Part shown: piece after piece, positions 1 to 11,700 of the stretch
How positions within the stretch are numbered: position 1 is the first letter of the stretch
Layout: the number at the start of each line of letters is the position of its first letter
NCBI RefSeq assembly: GCF_047948215.1
Contig: NC_134463.1
Location: 56,984,201-57,048,200 of the forward strand
DNA: 64,000 nt
From: Lycorma delicatula
Lineage: Eukaryota > Arthropoda > Insecta > Hemiptera > Fulgoridae
Direction: 5' to 3'
The notes under the pieces: generated by a model
What the model saw: the letters and a program-made list of their open reading frames with translations, nothing else
The model's database searches: none
Told to the model about the DNA's origin: nothing
Translations under genes and position numbers: made by a program

Positions 1-299
1 ATAATGATGGGCACAACATCAGTTTCATTTAAAATTGCATGCAGATTTAGATTCTGTAACAGGTAAACAATTTTGGTTTTGCAGTTTGTAATAATCAAAT
101 GATAGAATCATTATCAATTGTTGTTTAGGTGATTTCTGAATTGAGAATAATGCCATTTTAGATTCAAAAGAAGAAGAAGTTTTTATTATTAAGTGTTTGT
201 GGAAAAATAATAAGGATACTGCTATCATCCGTGAAGAAAAGTCCATGCAAAATTTTCCATTCCTTCACTACAAACCTATCAACTTTTGTTTAAGCTGAA

Positions 300-760
300 C
301 ATAAAATCTGAAAGTACTGGAAGCTTTGGAAATACTCTATGATCAGATAGGTATAGAACTAGTAGCAACAATTTGGTGCAGAGACTTGGTTAAGGGAATA
401 AATATCAACTAGGAAGTCTTTCATTAGGTTGGAAATATCCAGAGCAAATTTACAGAACACCAAAGAGTTCATTATCTAACTAACTTCATGCATCTTGTAA
501 AATTATTTTGACAGAGGGAGAGAATTTATTATTTGTAAAGAAAATTCTCATTTCTTTAGCTTTATGATGTGGTCTGATGAAGCAAACTTCAAATTGAATG
601 AATTGTAGTAAATTGTTACAAATACATTTATTTCTGATGAAAATCCTTTTGTAATTACGGAAAAGTAACTTAATGCATTTGGAGATCATATTTGATATGA
701 AATAACAAAAAAGGAGGGTTGGGATTTTATTTCTTCTATTGATTAAAGTGTATTAGATGA
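300..760 (+). pseudogene. Decayed mariner-type (IS630/Tc1) transposase fragment
   Basis: Plus-strand translation contains FMMWSDEANFKLNE followed by ENPFVITEK in frame. This matches the 'SDEAHFHLNG...NPH.vieKpL' part of the arthropod mariner-type transposases also seen at 37410-38650 and 39738-41066. Several stops and no visible ends. A weak N-terminal trace (ISRANLQNTKE) precedes it. Confidence 0.5.
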
Positions 761-1559
761 TTTATACCTTGAGATGTTACAAAATTTTGAGTAGGTATCA
801 AAAAACCTTGTGTTTTACATTAGCCATCCCTATCTTTTCCAAAGAAATTATACCTAAATGTATAAGATGGTGAAGTATAATTAAATGACCACAATATTCC
901 TATGGTTTAACATCTCATAATTTTTCATTCTGATTATCAATATACATGAATTTTCTTCAAAACCCCATGACTTGAACTGCCTGAAGCTGTTGATTTAAAA
1001 TTCATAGTTGATTTTATAAACTGGTGCAAAATTTTACTGGGAAAGATGTGAAATATAGTAATTAAATTATGCAAAAAATCATAAGGACAATGGGATAACA
1101 CTGAACTTACTCAGCTGTATATTATACATGTAACAAAAAACCTTTTTTTGTTTTATGTTTTCGTATTAGTAATTGGGAAATTGATTTTTAGGTTATCTAG
1201 TATTAAATGAAAAGCACAATATAGATTAAATGTATTATTTTTTCTAACCTTTAAAGATGGTTATCATAGACAACCAGTAACTTCTTTGAAGAGGAGTTGG
1301 ACAATTAACTCTGTAAGCCTTAATACACATTGTCACATTTTGCTATGCTTTAATGAATGCACGATTACAACAGTTATATTAATACATAAAATTATTAATT
1401 TAATAAATCTGATGTGCTGTCATACATTTACTGAAAGATCACAAAAAATAAAAATATGGACACAGAATTTCATGCTACTTTCTTCATTGATCAACCCTAA
1501 AGTTGGTGTAAAATGATAAAGTTATAGTAAGTTAAAATACAATTTTTTATTGCAGTAAC

Positions 1560-2330
1560 CTGTTGTAGCGAAAAGGGAACCATCATGGAATATGAGTTTG
1601 ACTCATTTTGGTTTGGTATGATTCACTGTTTTGCTACTGTTGCACCCAGTTGCTGCTTAACAGCTATGAAAGTAAAACATATGACTAGTGCTTTTGCTGC
1701 CATTCACAATGATTGAACACGTTGAGCAGAGAATCTGTTAAGTTTTGTTCAGATTCTTGGTAACATGCAAGTATAGACAATAAAGTAAATTTGAACAGCT
1801 TTTGGTAATCTAGCTATGGGTGTTACCCAAATTAAAGAGTGGTATGTATCACTGTGCAAGATGGCCAAACATCTGTTGAAAATGATAAATTCTCTTGCAG
1901 TAAAAATCTAAAAAAAAATATCAAGCAAATTGACAGATGTTGATGAATGATCATTGAATAACAATCACAGAGCTTGAAGATGAAGTAGGAATTTCATTTG
2001 GCTCACTGCAACTGATTTCAACAGAAGATCTCTGGATGTCGCGCATAACAGCAAAATGTAACCCAGAATTTCTCACTCATGAAAAAAGAAAAACTGACTG
2101 CAAGCGTGCAAGACTTGCTGGAGTGTGCTAATAGTGATCCCGATTTTATAAAAAAAAATAATAACCATATAAGACATGGGTCTTTGACTATAACTCTAAA
2201 ACAAAGGCATAGTTATCCCATTGGAAAATTCCAAGTTCTCTGTGAGAAAAGAAGCCAGGCAATTACAAAGCAATGTGAATTTAAAGCAATGTTTTTTTTA
2301 TCATCAAGTCATGGTTGAATATGATACTCA
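1560..2330 (+). pseudogene. Decayed mariner transposase, copy A
   Basis: Plus strand shows AENLLSFVQILGNMQ, AMGVTQIKEWYVSLCKMAKH and, from 2079, KKEKLTASVQDLLECANSDP, then DFIKKN. These follow the mariner order (helix-turn-helix region, linker, then the segment leading to the first catalytic Asp, usually 'D.DF...ivTGDE'). The GDE motif is lost and stops are frequent. A reverse-oriented relative lies at 44140-44410. Confidence 0.6.
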
Positions 2331-2535
2331 AGGACAAATTGTCAATAAAGAGTACTACATAATTACTCCTTATATGATTAATCTTTTTTTTGTATCTGAT
2401 AATTTTTATTGTTTATTTTTTTATATCTTCTTAATGCTTATTATAAATTATTTTTTAATGCTGATTTAACTGTAAATATGCCGTTCTGTAATATAATATC
2501 CTATAATATAATGATCTTTGCTTAAATTTTTTAAG

Positions 2536-2759
2536 GGTTTTTAGTCAATTTCATCTCAGCACCGGTAACATCAGGTTTTACAACAGCAACATCAATAATA
2601 ATTATTGTATCACAGTTAAAAGGACTTTTAGGTGTAAGATTCAAGTCTTGTGGATTTTTAGATAATATTTTTGAACTGATTATACATGCATCTGAAACAA
2701 AATTAGCTGGTGACTTTGCACTTGGAATATTCTGTGTTATTTTTCTTCTCTTTTTAAAG
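2536..2759 (+). CDS. SLC26A11-like: SLC26 plus gene, first visible exon (membrane domain)
   Basis: Acceptor after a T-rich tract ending TTAAG; donor AAG|GTTGGT. The exon opens with two bases of a split Gly codon (G|GG), then reads [14 protein letters not shown] and continues as a membrane helix with SQLKGLLG, the pattern seen in SLC26A11 as FISxPV(I/T)xGFTSA...GQIKNLLG. It ends in phase 0. The missing first base of the Gly codon shows that an upstream exon exists outside the window or unrecognised in it. Confidence 0.92.
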
Positions 2760-5700
2760 GTTGGTTGGTTGGTTTATTATTTTAATATTTTGTAATTCAT
2801 TGACCAACATGATAAAATGTGATTAAATTTTAAAAAAAGGTGACTCACTTTCTTTAATTAATGATTCTCTCTAGAAGTATTTCCAGAAGAATCTTTTTGC
2901 TTATGATAAATTATATTTTGTAATTATTGTAATGTAAATCTGACAATTATTACTCAAATAATGAATCAAGACTACCAGTATTATTAGAAATGGTCAGTAG
3001 CAGATTGACAACCAAAGGCATGTAGTATTGCCTATGCAGCTTGAGTCTTGTTCAAGGAAAAGAAGGGGCTTAGCTAATTTAGTTACTGTTCTTACTGAAA
3101 ACACCCTAAATTCTACTTTGGATAAATCTTCCAACAGAATTCTTTATTTATGAACATGACACTGGAATCTGGAATTCTCTAAAACATGAAAGTAACCAGT
3201 TTTGTTAAATTAAAAATAAAAATTACAGATTATGTTTGAAGATAAATGTAACCATTTTGTATAAGACTTTTTTAAAGAAAATCTTATTAATTATTGTGCT
3301 ACTATAATTAAATTGTGTGATTTTTTTTTAATACTAAGGATTATTATTATTATACAATTTAAAATGTTTGAATGTTGTTATAACTCTCTGTTACAGAAAT
3401 TAAATGATCTAAATTTCAATACCACTACACCTGGGAAACAAAAACTGAAGAAAGTGTTGTGGTTCATTTCAACAGGTCGAAATGCAATAACTGTAATTAT
3501 TTCTTGTTGTATAGCTAAATGGTTTGAAGATAACCATAAAAAAACACCATTCAGGCTTTCAGGTACCATATAATTTGTTCATTTTTTCTTTAGTATCTTT
3601 TTAATTAACAATACAATTTGTATGGTTTACATTTTATTCTGATAAAAATAAACAATTTATATTAAAAAAATAACACTGATAGACAAAAAAAAAAATATTT
3701 TTAATGTTTCTTTAAGTGTGATACAATTTCTTGAATTGCTTCTTTGTGTACATTACAGATCTGTAAATATAATTTTTCTATCACCCTGTTTTAAATAATA
3801 TATGCTTCAAAAAAAAATTAAGGGAAAATAAAGTTAAAATCGATAAAATTTATAATTTTGCACGGCCATACCTGTGTTAGAATGATTTCACTGATGCTTT
3901 TCTTTTATAATTATTCTCAGGCACATCCCAAATTAATGTCCAACAGTAATCGGCTAGCATGTTAGTATTCCATTTCCCTTTATAGTGGTTTTCCATCACA
4001 AAAATGTCTTGGTGGAAACGTTCACCGTGTTCATCACTTATGCCTCCAAGGTTGTCCGGGAAAAAATCCAGATGTGAGTGGGGGAAATGTATTTTCAAAG
4101 AAATATTAAATCCCATAGCTCTGTATGAGGTAAGAAGTTGATTAAAAATGTAGTGATAATTTTCGAATTTTTGATTGAAGAGAAAATTTTTGCAAAAGTC
4201 TAAATGAAGCCCAAGCTGCAATTTTTACATTATTTAACACTGAAATAATTACATCATCTTATTAACTTTCTTATTTGAGGACCAGCAAATATATCTTCTT
4301 CATTTTTTACTTCATTTACATTCGGAAATTACTGCCTGATGTATAAAAATCCGGGACTATCCTTCTTCGTTGCTTTTACAAAATTTTTCATTAGTCCTAG
4401 CTTGATATGGAGAGAGGGTAAAAATATTTTTTTGGGTTCAACTAAGGGCTCATGAATAATATTTTTCCTGTTTGGAGTTAAGTTGTCTCATTTCTTCCAC
4501 TCTTTGGTAAAATAATGTTTACCCCTAGCTTGGCTGTCCCATTTGCAAAGAAAACACATGTACCTTGTATAGCCTAACTGCACGCCTAACAAAATAGCTA
4601 TAACTTTCAAATCATCACGTATGTTCCAGTTATTTTTTTTATAATTTATTTTTTCAAGAACATATTTCATGACATCATCTGTCTCTTTCAAATTAATACC
4701 ATAAGCGATTGGTATTGAAGAATACCTGTTACCGTTGTGTAGTAGAACCACTTTTAAACTATACTTGGACAAATCTATGAAAAGGTGCCAGCAGTTCTCA
4801 GGTTTATGAAATTGGAAATTGTGTAACAAAGTGCAACATAAGCTCATCAATATTTATGCGATAAACATTATTTTATTCAATAAAGTACTGAGAAAGTTCT
4901 TTTTGTCGGCTTCAAAAGCCCAAAATTTTTGTATTTTTTTGAAGTAAATTTCAACCTTGCAGACAGTCCAGCTTGATTTTTTGATAAATTTAAATCCCGA
5001 ACAAAGTCATTTAATTCATATTGTGGTGTAAGATATGGTTTATTGGAAGATAATTCAAAATCAAAATCATTGTTGTCTTCTTCAGTACTGCCTGAATCTT
5101 CATCGCTGCTTTCGAAACATACATTCACAGATGGCTCAATAACTGAAGTAGTTTCACTGTGAGGTACAGGCCTGATTACAGATTGCAATGAAGGATATTT
5201 TACAGTATATTTAGATTTTTCAGAAATTCCAGACACACTTGTTAAACAAAAGTAACAACTGATCTTTAGATTCACGCCAAACCATAGGTACACCAAATAA
5301 ATACTTCTTAAATATACAGAACAATTAGTGCATACTGAATAACAAGCACACGTCTTGTCCTTATCACCCATTTTACACTGAAAATAGAAATGATATACTT
5401 TTTTAATTAAGGTGTAATGTTTTTCTATTTGATTTTACGGTAAACTCAGCACATTCATAACAAAAGGCATCCACATCATTTACATAGTTTTGGGGCATTA
5501 TGAAACTGCACTATGAACAAACTTAAGACAGTAATAAGACTGAAGAAAATTAATTCATTCCTAAATCCAGTGGCTTAATATAAACAACAAAGCTGTGTTT
5601 TCAGTTACATGTTTTGACCTGCGCAGACATGATTAATCTTGTCTATGAAAGCTCATTCTTCAGTATTAGATATGATGTAATAATATGTGACTATATGATT

Positions 5701-8700
5701 TAATTCTTTGTCTAGTATTGTTTATTTATAGCTTAAGATTATGTTAACGAAGTTAAACAATAAAAAATGAGTTAAAAAAATACAATATAAGAGCTTAAAA
5801 TGCTAATTATACCTCTGAAAAATGAAAAAAATCCTTTAATTAAAATTTAAAAATTTTTCAAAAATGGTGGGAGATAGAAAGATTCTGAGTTCATATTTGT
5901 TTTCAGCATCAAAAAACAGATTAAAACCATGTACAGCATGTTAGGAAACAAAAATTATGTTCATCAGTGTAATCTAATCCATACATAATATTCTTTAGCT
6001 TGAAACATACTTACACATGTGTGTAAGTATGTATACCTAGTATACATACCATAAGTATATATACTTATACTAGGTGATATTTAATTATGGAAATAGCTTT
6101 GTACTGCATATTAGAGAGGTATTTGGAGGCAGAAAGAAATAGGGTTCTACATAATTTTAAAAAATCTGCATTATGGATGGATTTAAAATTTTTGTTTACC
6201 ATCTTGGATTGCCATATTGAATCAAACTTAATTTTTTAAATAGGATGGTGGACATATGACATATAATTTCAATTTAAAATTTTACAAGAAAAACAGTGGT
6301 TCACCCGTTTTTCTGTTAATGCTTTCATTATTGAATTAAAAGTATTCAAAGTTGCAATAATAAAAAAAATTGTGTTAACAATAAAATAAAGATAAAACAT
6401 GCTAAATGAACAATTTCTTTGCATTTTACATCCATAATGAATTTAATAATGTACTTTAAACAGTGCTATAATACTGATAATAATAAATAATAACTGACTG
6501 TTAAATAACTATTAATAAAAATATAAAGTTATTATATATATATATATATATAAAAATGTTAAGTTCGTTTGTGTACGGCTTCAAAAACTCAAAATGTTCT
6601 GCGCCGATTGAGCTCAAATTTTAGCACGATATACAACCCGCATCAAATATTGTTTTCATCTATTTTTAATAAATCGATCTATTTTTAATTTGTACAGTTT
6701 TTTAATAAATAAGAGGCTAATAAATCAGATGGAAATTTAAACAAAGGAAAACCAATCATATCAATGCAAGATGGCCGCTGTCAAACAAAACGACCAATCA
6801 CAAAGAGCCCGTATGGCCGTCTAGCTCTACCCGCCACGCTTCGCAGTGGCACATTGTGGTTGCATGGATGAGAAATGAGAAACAAAACAAAGCATACGTT
6901 TCATAGAAGTTTAATTTTGCAATACTTGTGGATATACAATATTTTTTGTTTTTCCACTGTCTGCGTAGATATAAAGGCTATCTGGTTTGCCGACTCGGGA
7001 ATACGCAACATGCAGTTGCCCATGTGAGAAGCAATCCGTATCTAAATCTAACCACACAATTCTAAAGATTGACCTTGCTTTATTGATTGTGATTGCAAAT
7101 GCCAATCGAATTGGGAATTGCAATCTTTTAAATTAAAATGGTGTATCGGTCGGGATTATGGGTATTCGAGGAATGAGGACATCTTCACCTTTGAAAGGCC
7201 CCGTTAAAATCGTTGCTTCCACTACGTTATTCATCAATTTCTTAACAGCAAGTCGCGTGCCGTTGCAGAGTTTTGGCTGATTAATATTCCGCAACAGGAT
7301 AATTATCATTTTTTGATCGAACCGTTGCTAGAATCAATCTAATGAGGAATGCTTTCCCAGTTCCTCCTGGTGCATCCAAGAAGAAGGTCCCCCAACTCCG
7401 TCATTTATCATTTGCATTATGCGATCATAAATGCTTTTCTGTCACGCGTTAATTTGGGAATGTTTGATTGGACATATGACTGAAGATCACCAATGTTGTA
7501 ACTCTGTTAACGGCGTAAATCCACATCAAATGAAGCAATCGCAGCTCGGGTGGGTGCTGGCTTTCCCAATTGACTAAGAACTTTATTTGCAATTTTTAAG
7601 CACTTGTCTTCAATATTTATCAAAGCTTCGTTGTAAATGCCTTCTGTAAATTCCATGGTCATATTGGTATTTTCTAGGCGTACTCTATGCAAAATATCCT
7701 CAGCCATATGCGATCGATATCTTTCCCATAACTCTATGTCTGAAAAAAAGCCCTTAAGTCGTGCGAAAAACACATCATTTTAAATGCTTACAAAAGCAGA
7801 ATAATGCTTACAAATCACAGAATAATCAAACGGCGTTGATTTCAGAAGTTAATAAACTGCTAACGTAAGTAGAAGTTATGCTGCTTCAGTGTACAACGTG
7901 ATTCTCGAGTATGAATCTACTAATGAATTACGGTCTCCAAAGAAATCAAAACCCCGCAGGTCAATTGAGAAAAAGGTGAGATTTTGATAAAAACGCGATT
8001 CGTAAAAAAATTACACGAATTTGAATTATTTAGAAATAGTTTAGCGGGTTATTATGTCCTTTGGAAGAGAATTCGGTTATTGTCTTCGACAACGCTTCTT
8101 ATCATTAAACGAAAAGAATTCCAGCCGTGTTATAGAAAAACAATATCAAAATGTGGCTTAGTTCAAAAGGAATAATTTTTGAAGAGGTTTAAGTTAATTT
8201 TCAATCATTGCAAAGGGTTTCGCGTATTAAAAGTAATTATAGTCCGTATAAAATTGGTTTGACACACAACGCCATATTGGTAAATCGTGTTTTTATTCGG
8301 CTCCTAACGAATGTGTTTGCCGGGCTCCGTGGCGCGAGTGGTAACGTCTCGGACTTTAATCCGGTGGTTCCGAGTTGGAATCCTGGTCAGGCATGGCATT
8401 TTCATACGCTATAGATATATATCATCATCTGAAGCAATGCATAACGGTGGTTTCGGAGGTTAGAAAAAACAAAAAAAAACGAATACTTAGTTGTGTGGTT
8501 TCAGTGTTACTATTTGTGAATTTTGTTCTTTGCTTTTACATAGCAAAGAACGCTAAATAACCAAAAAACGATTGTTTGGTCATATATATGTAAAAAAATA
8601 ACCTAACAAAGGATTTTTTGGTCATTATGTAGGGATATTATTTTCTGTGTATTTGGTTATTTCGACTTTTTTTGTTTGCATAGTCTTTAAGTCTGTCTGG

Positions 8701-11700
8701 GCTATAAGAAAGTTGGGTGTTTTAATTTATTTACTGTAAGTCATCCTTCTTGGTGGCTTTTCTTTTTGTTTTGGTGTTTTGTTGTTGTTTTTTTTTTTTT
8801 AATAAAGTACAGATGTTGTAGCTGTTAAATATAATTCAAAGAAATTTGTTACTTAATCAGTTGTGATTTTGTTTACATTGGCAACGGCCATACGGGATCT
8901 TTGCGATTGGTCGTTGTGTCTATTTTTAATAAATCAATCTATTTTTAGATAGATAGATTTATTAAAAATAGATGAAAACAATCTTTGATGCGGGTTATAT
9001 ATCGTGCTAAAATTTGAGCTCAATCGGTGCCAAACATTTTGAGTTTTTGAAGCCGTACACAAACGAATTTAATATTTTTATATATACAGATTAACAATAC
9101 AAGAACAAATTAAATGGCTGTATCAACTGATATTATTTGCTTCAAGTATTATATATTTATTTAAAAAAATTAAATAATAGTTTTCAATCATAAATTACTA
9201 TTGAAATAAATTTTGAAAGCATACTAGTTCAAAGTGCTTCCCTCCTATTATTTGGCAGTGTGTTAACCTGAAGTAATACACATTTATAATTTGTTGTATT
9301 ATGTCTGGTGGTACACGAACAGATTCATCAATTATTCTTCTTTTCAATTTGTCAATGTCTGCAGGTTTTTCTTTGTAAACATTATGTTTCAGGTTCCCCC
9401 AAAAACATAATCCAGAGGAGACAGGTCTGGGTACTTGGCAGGCCATTTTATGGCTTCTCTATGACTTTAATTCTAACTAGCACTATCAAATTTAACCATT
9501 ACAAATATGTTTAAGTAAAAAGGTGAAATCAGGAGTTAAGAAGTTGCATTGTTTCAATGTAATATAAACTGCATTGTTGTAAATTAACAGCTGATAAATA
9601 ACAAATGTCAGCTGATATTAATACTGGAAGTTAATTTTTATTTAGAAAATAATACCACCTTCTTAATATAGACCTTCTGTTCTATTTTCAGCCTCCTCCC
9701 TTTAGGTGGGATTGCTACATTTTGCCTTTGTCATCATTTTACTGCGTTGTTGCTTTAGTGTACGTAGTTTGACATGTATATTCTTGTTTGTTTTCAGGTT
9801 GAGTTTTGTTTCTGTTTGTATTAATTGGTGAATTATAAACATATTTGTTATGTATGTATTAGAAAGACTGTATTTTCATTACATATATAATTAATTCATT
9901 AATTCTTTTAAATATATTGTTCCTTTTTTAGGAAAAAATGCCACTGAAATGTTTATTGAATTTGGAGATTGATACTGATAAAAATAAAAATAAAAGTTGA
10001 AAATCTGTCATGCTAGAGACCAAACTAAAAGTTTTACGTTGTATTGAAGCTGGTGAGAAAATTGTTCAAATTTGTAATGCAATGGGACTGGTGAAGTCTA
10101 CTGTTCAAACTATTTGGAATAGAAAATAAGAAATTAAAACACATTCGCTATCTGTTTTACTTTTAAGTATCTCAAAATTAACTCGCCAACAAAGCAGCAC
10201 TTTGGAAAAAATGGAAAAATTATTAGATATGTGGATTGAAGACAATAATCAATGAAGGATAGCAATGAGCCAAATGCTTATCTAAGAAAAAGCTAAAAGT
10301 ATTTTCGAAAATTTAAAGAGGGAGGATACAGATGATTCTGTGAAAGATGAAGCATTCCAAGGAAGCTGAGGTTGATTTGAAAATTTAAAAAATTGCCACA
10401 ATTTGCACAGATTAAAAATGAAAGGTGAAAGAGCTAGTGCCAATGATGATGCAGCTAAAGAATATCCCAACATTTTTAAAAGAATTATTGAAAGAAGTGG
10501 ATAAGACCTGAACAAGGTTTCAATGTAAACAAGAAAGGACTATATTGGAAGCGAATGCCTGAAAGAAAATACATTTCAAAATATGAAAAGTCTGCATCTG
10601 GATATAAGGTGTCAAAAGAATGATTAACTTTGCTCCTTGGTGCTAATGCTGCAGAGGATTTTAAGCTAAAACCACTTTTAGTATACCTTTTCGAAAATCC
10701 AAGGTGTTTTAAAGGGCTGAACAAGAAACAATTGCTCATCATTTGGAGATCCAACAAGAAAGGTTGGATGACTAAGATTCTCTTTGAAGACTGGTTTAAA
10801 AATTACTTTTGCCCAAAAGTAAAAAAATATTTGAGACAATAACCTGAGCAACAAGGCATTGCTAATTTTGGAAAAAGCTTCAGGGCACCTGGTTAATTAT
10901 CCAAATTATCTGAAGATGTGGCGATTGAATATCTTTCAAAAAATAACAGCAGTGATCCAGTCAATTGATCAGGGTGCAATATTCACTTTTAAGGCTTGTT
11001 ATTTACACAGAATTTTTTGTAAACTTATTCATGAAACCAATGGTGAATCTTTAATAAAACAGTTTTGTAAAAAAATACAGCATCAGAGATGCCATAGACA
11101 ACATTAGCGAATTGTGTAAGGAATTAAAACCAACCAGTGAACCATGTTTGGGAAAAAGTATGGCTAGAATGCATAAAAACTAATCAGCCTGAAGTTAATT
11201 CTCTTTCTAAAATTTGACAAAACATATTAAACTTAGCAAACAATCTTGGTTTTGAGGATTTGGAAGAAGATGATTTGATTAATTTTCTAGATTCTGACAG
11301 AGAACCTCTTTGAAACGAGGAACTGATCCAGTTAGAAACAGAATGAGCACTTGATGATGAGCCAGAGCCTGCTATATGCCAACAGCTAACAGCAAAAAAC
11401 TTGTTGAATGCGCTTTCTTATTTTGAGTAGGGAATGAATATCCTTCTTCAAAATGATACTGATGAAGAATGCATTGCTAAAGTGTGTTGAGGAGTAAACT
11501 CAGTCATTACCTATTACAAAACACTGCAAAAAGAAGTAGAAAACAAGGCAAAGCAGACAATGTTAGATCAATATTTTAAACTAGGTCAATCCACAACAGT
11601 GGAAATTGATGATGGCATCATATTATAGCTGAGTGATTCTTTGAATTATTGTTCATCATCAGATTAAAACAGGTTTTAAACATTTTATTTTATGTTTTTT

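Larger units (their letters stand above)
1..2535. other. Non-coding sequence with decayed mariner-type fragments
   Basis: No SLC26 exon was recognised here although one should precede 2536. Two decayed transposase fragments (300-760 and 1560-2330) are listed separately; the rest is AT-rich sequence without recognised content. Confidence 0.6.
3674..5969 (-). mobile_element. CACTG-terminus DNA transposon (CMC-like), copy 1
   Basis: 2296 bp element. Left end reads CACTGATAGACA and the reverse complement of the right end CACTGATGAACA. TAA flanks both sides (3671-3673, 5970-5972). The minus strand carries, in order, fragments 5371-4877, 4850-4488 and 4221-3877 of one protein (see those entries). 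CACTR termini and a 3 bp duplication are the hallmarks of CMC elements (CACTA, Mirage, Chapaev). It lies in the intron between plus SLC26 exons 2 and 3. A second copy at 31839-34121 shares both ends and the whole body. Superfamily placement is inference. Confidence 0.75.
6545..9085 (-). mobile_element. Element with long terminal inverted repeats and Helitron-type helicase remnant
   Basis: Left 6545-6818 and right 8884-9085 are inverted copies. Both read TTCGTTTGTGTACGGCTTC, then GATTGAGCTCAAATTTTAGC and CCGTATGGCCG in the same order. Inside, the minus strand encodes pieces of a PIF1-like helicase of the Helitron type (7773-7507, about 7420-7300, 7123-6911). Helitrons lack long terminal inverted repeats, so this is either a Helentron-like variant, two inverted solo copies, or an unrelated inverted-repeat element that took in helicase sequence. 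A 17 bp perfect hairpin sits near the right end (8919-8935/8956-8972). Confidence 0.65.

Noticed and set aside
6545..9085. Bacterial PIF1 helicase or prophage gene
   Set aside because: Motif wording is that of eukaryotic Helitron helicases, with broken frames and insect SINE insertion.
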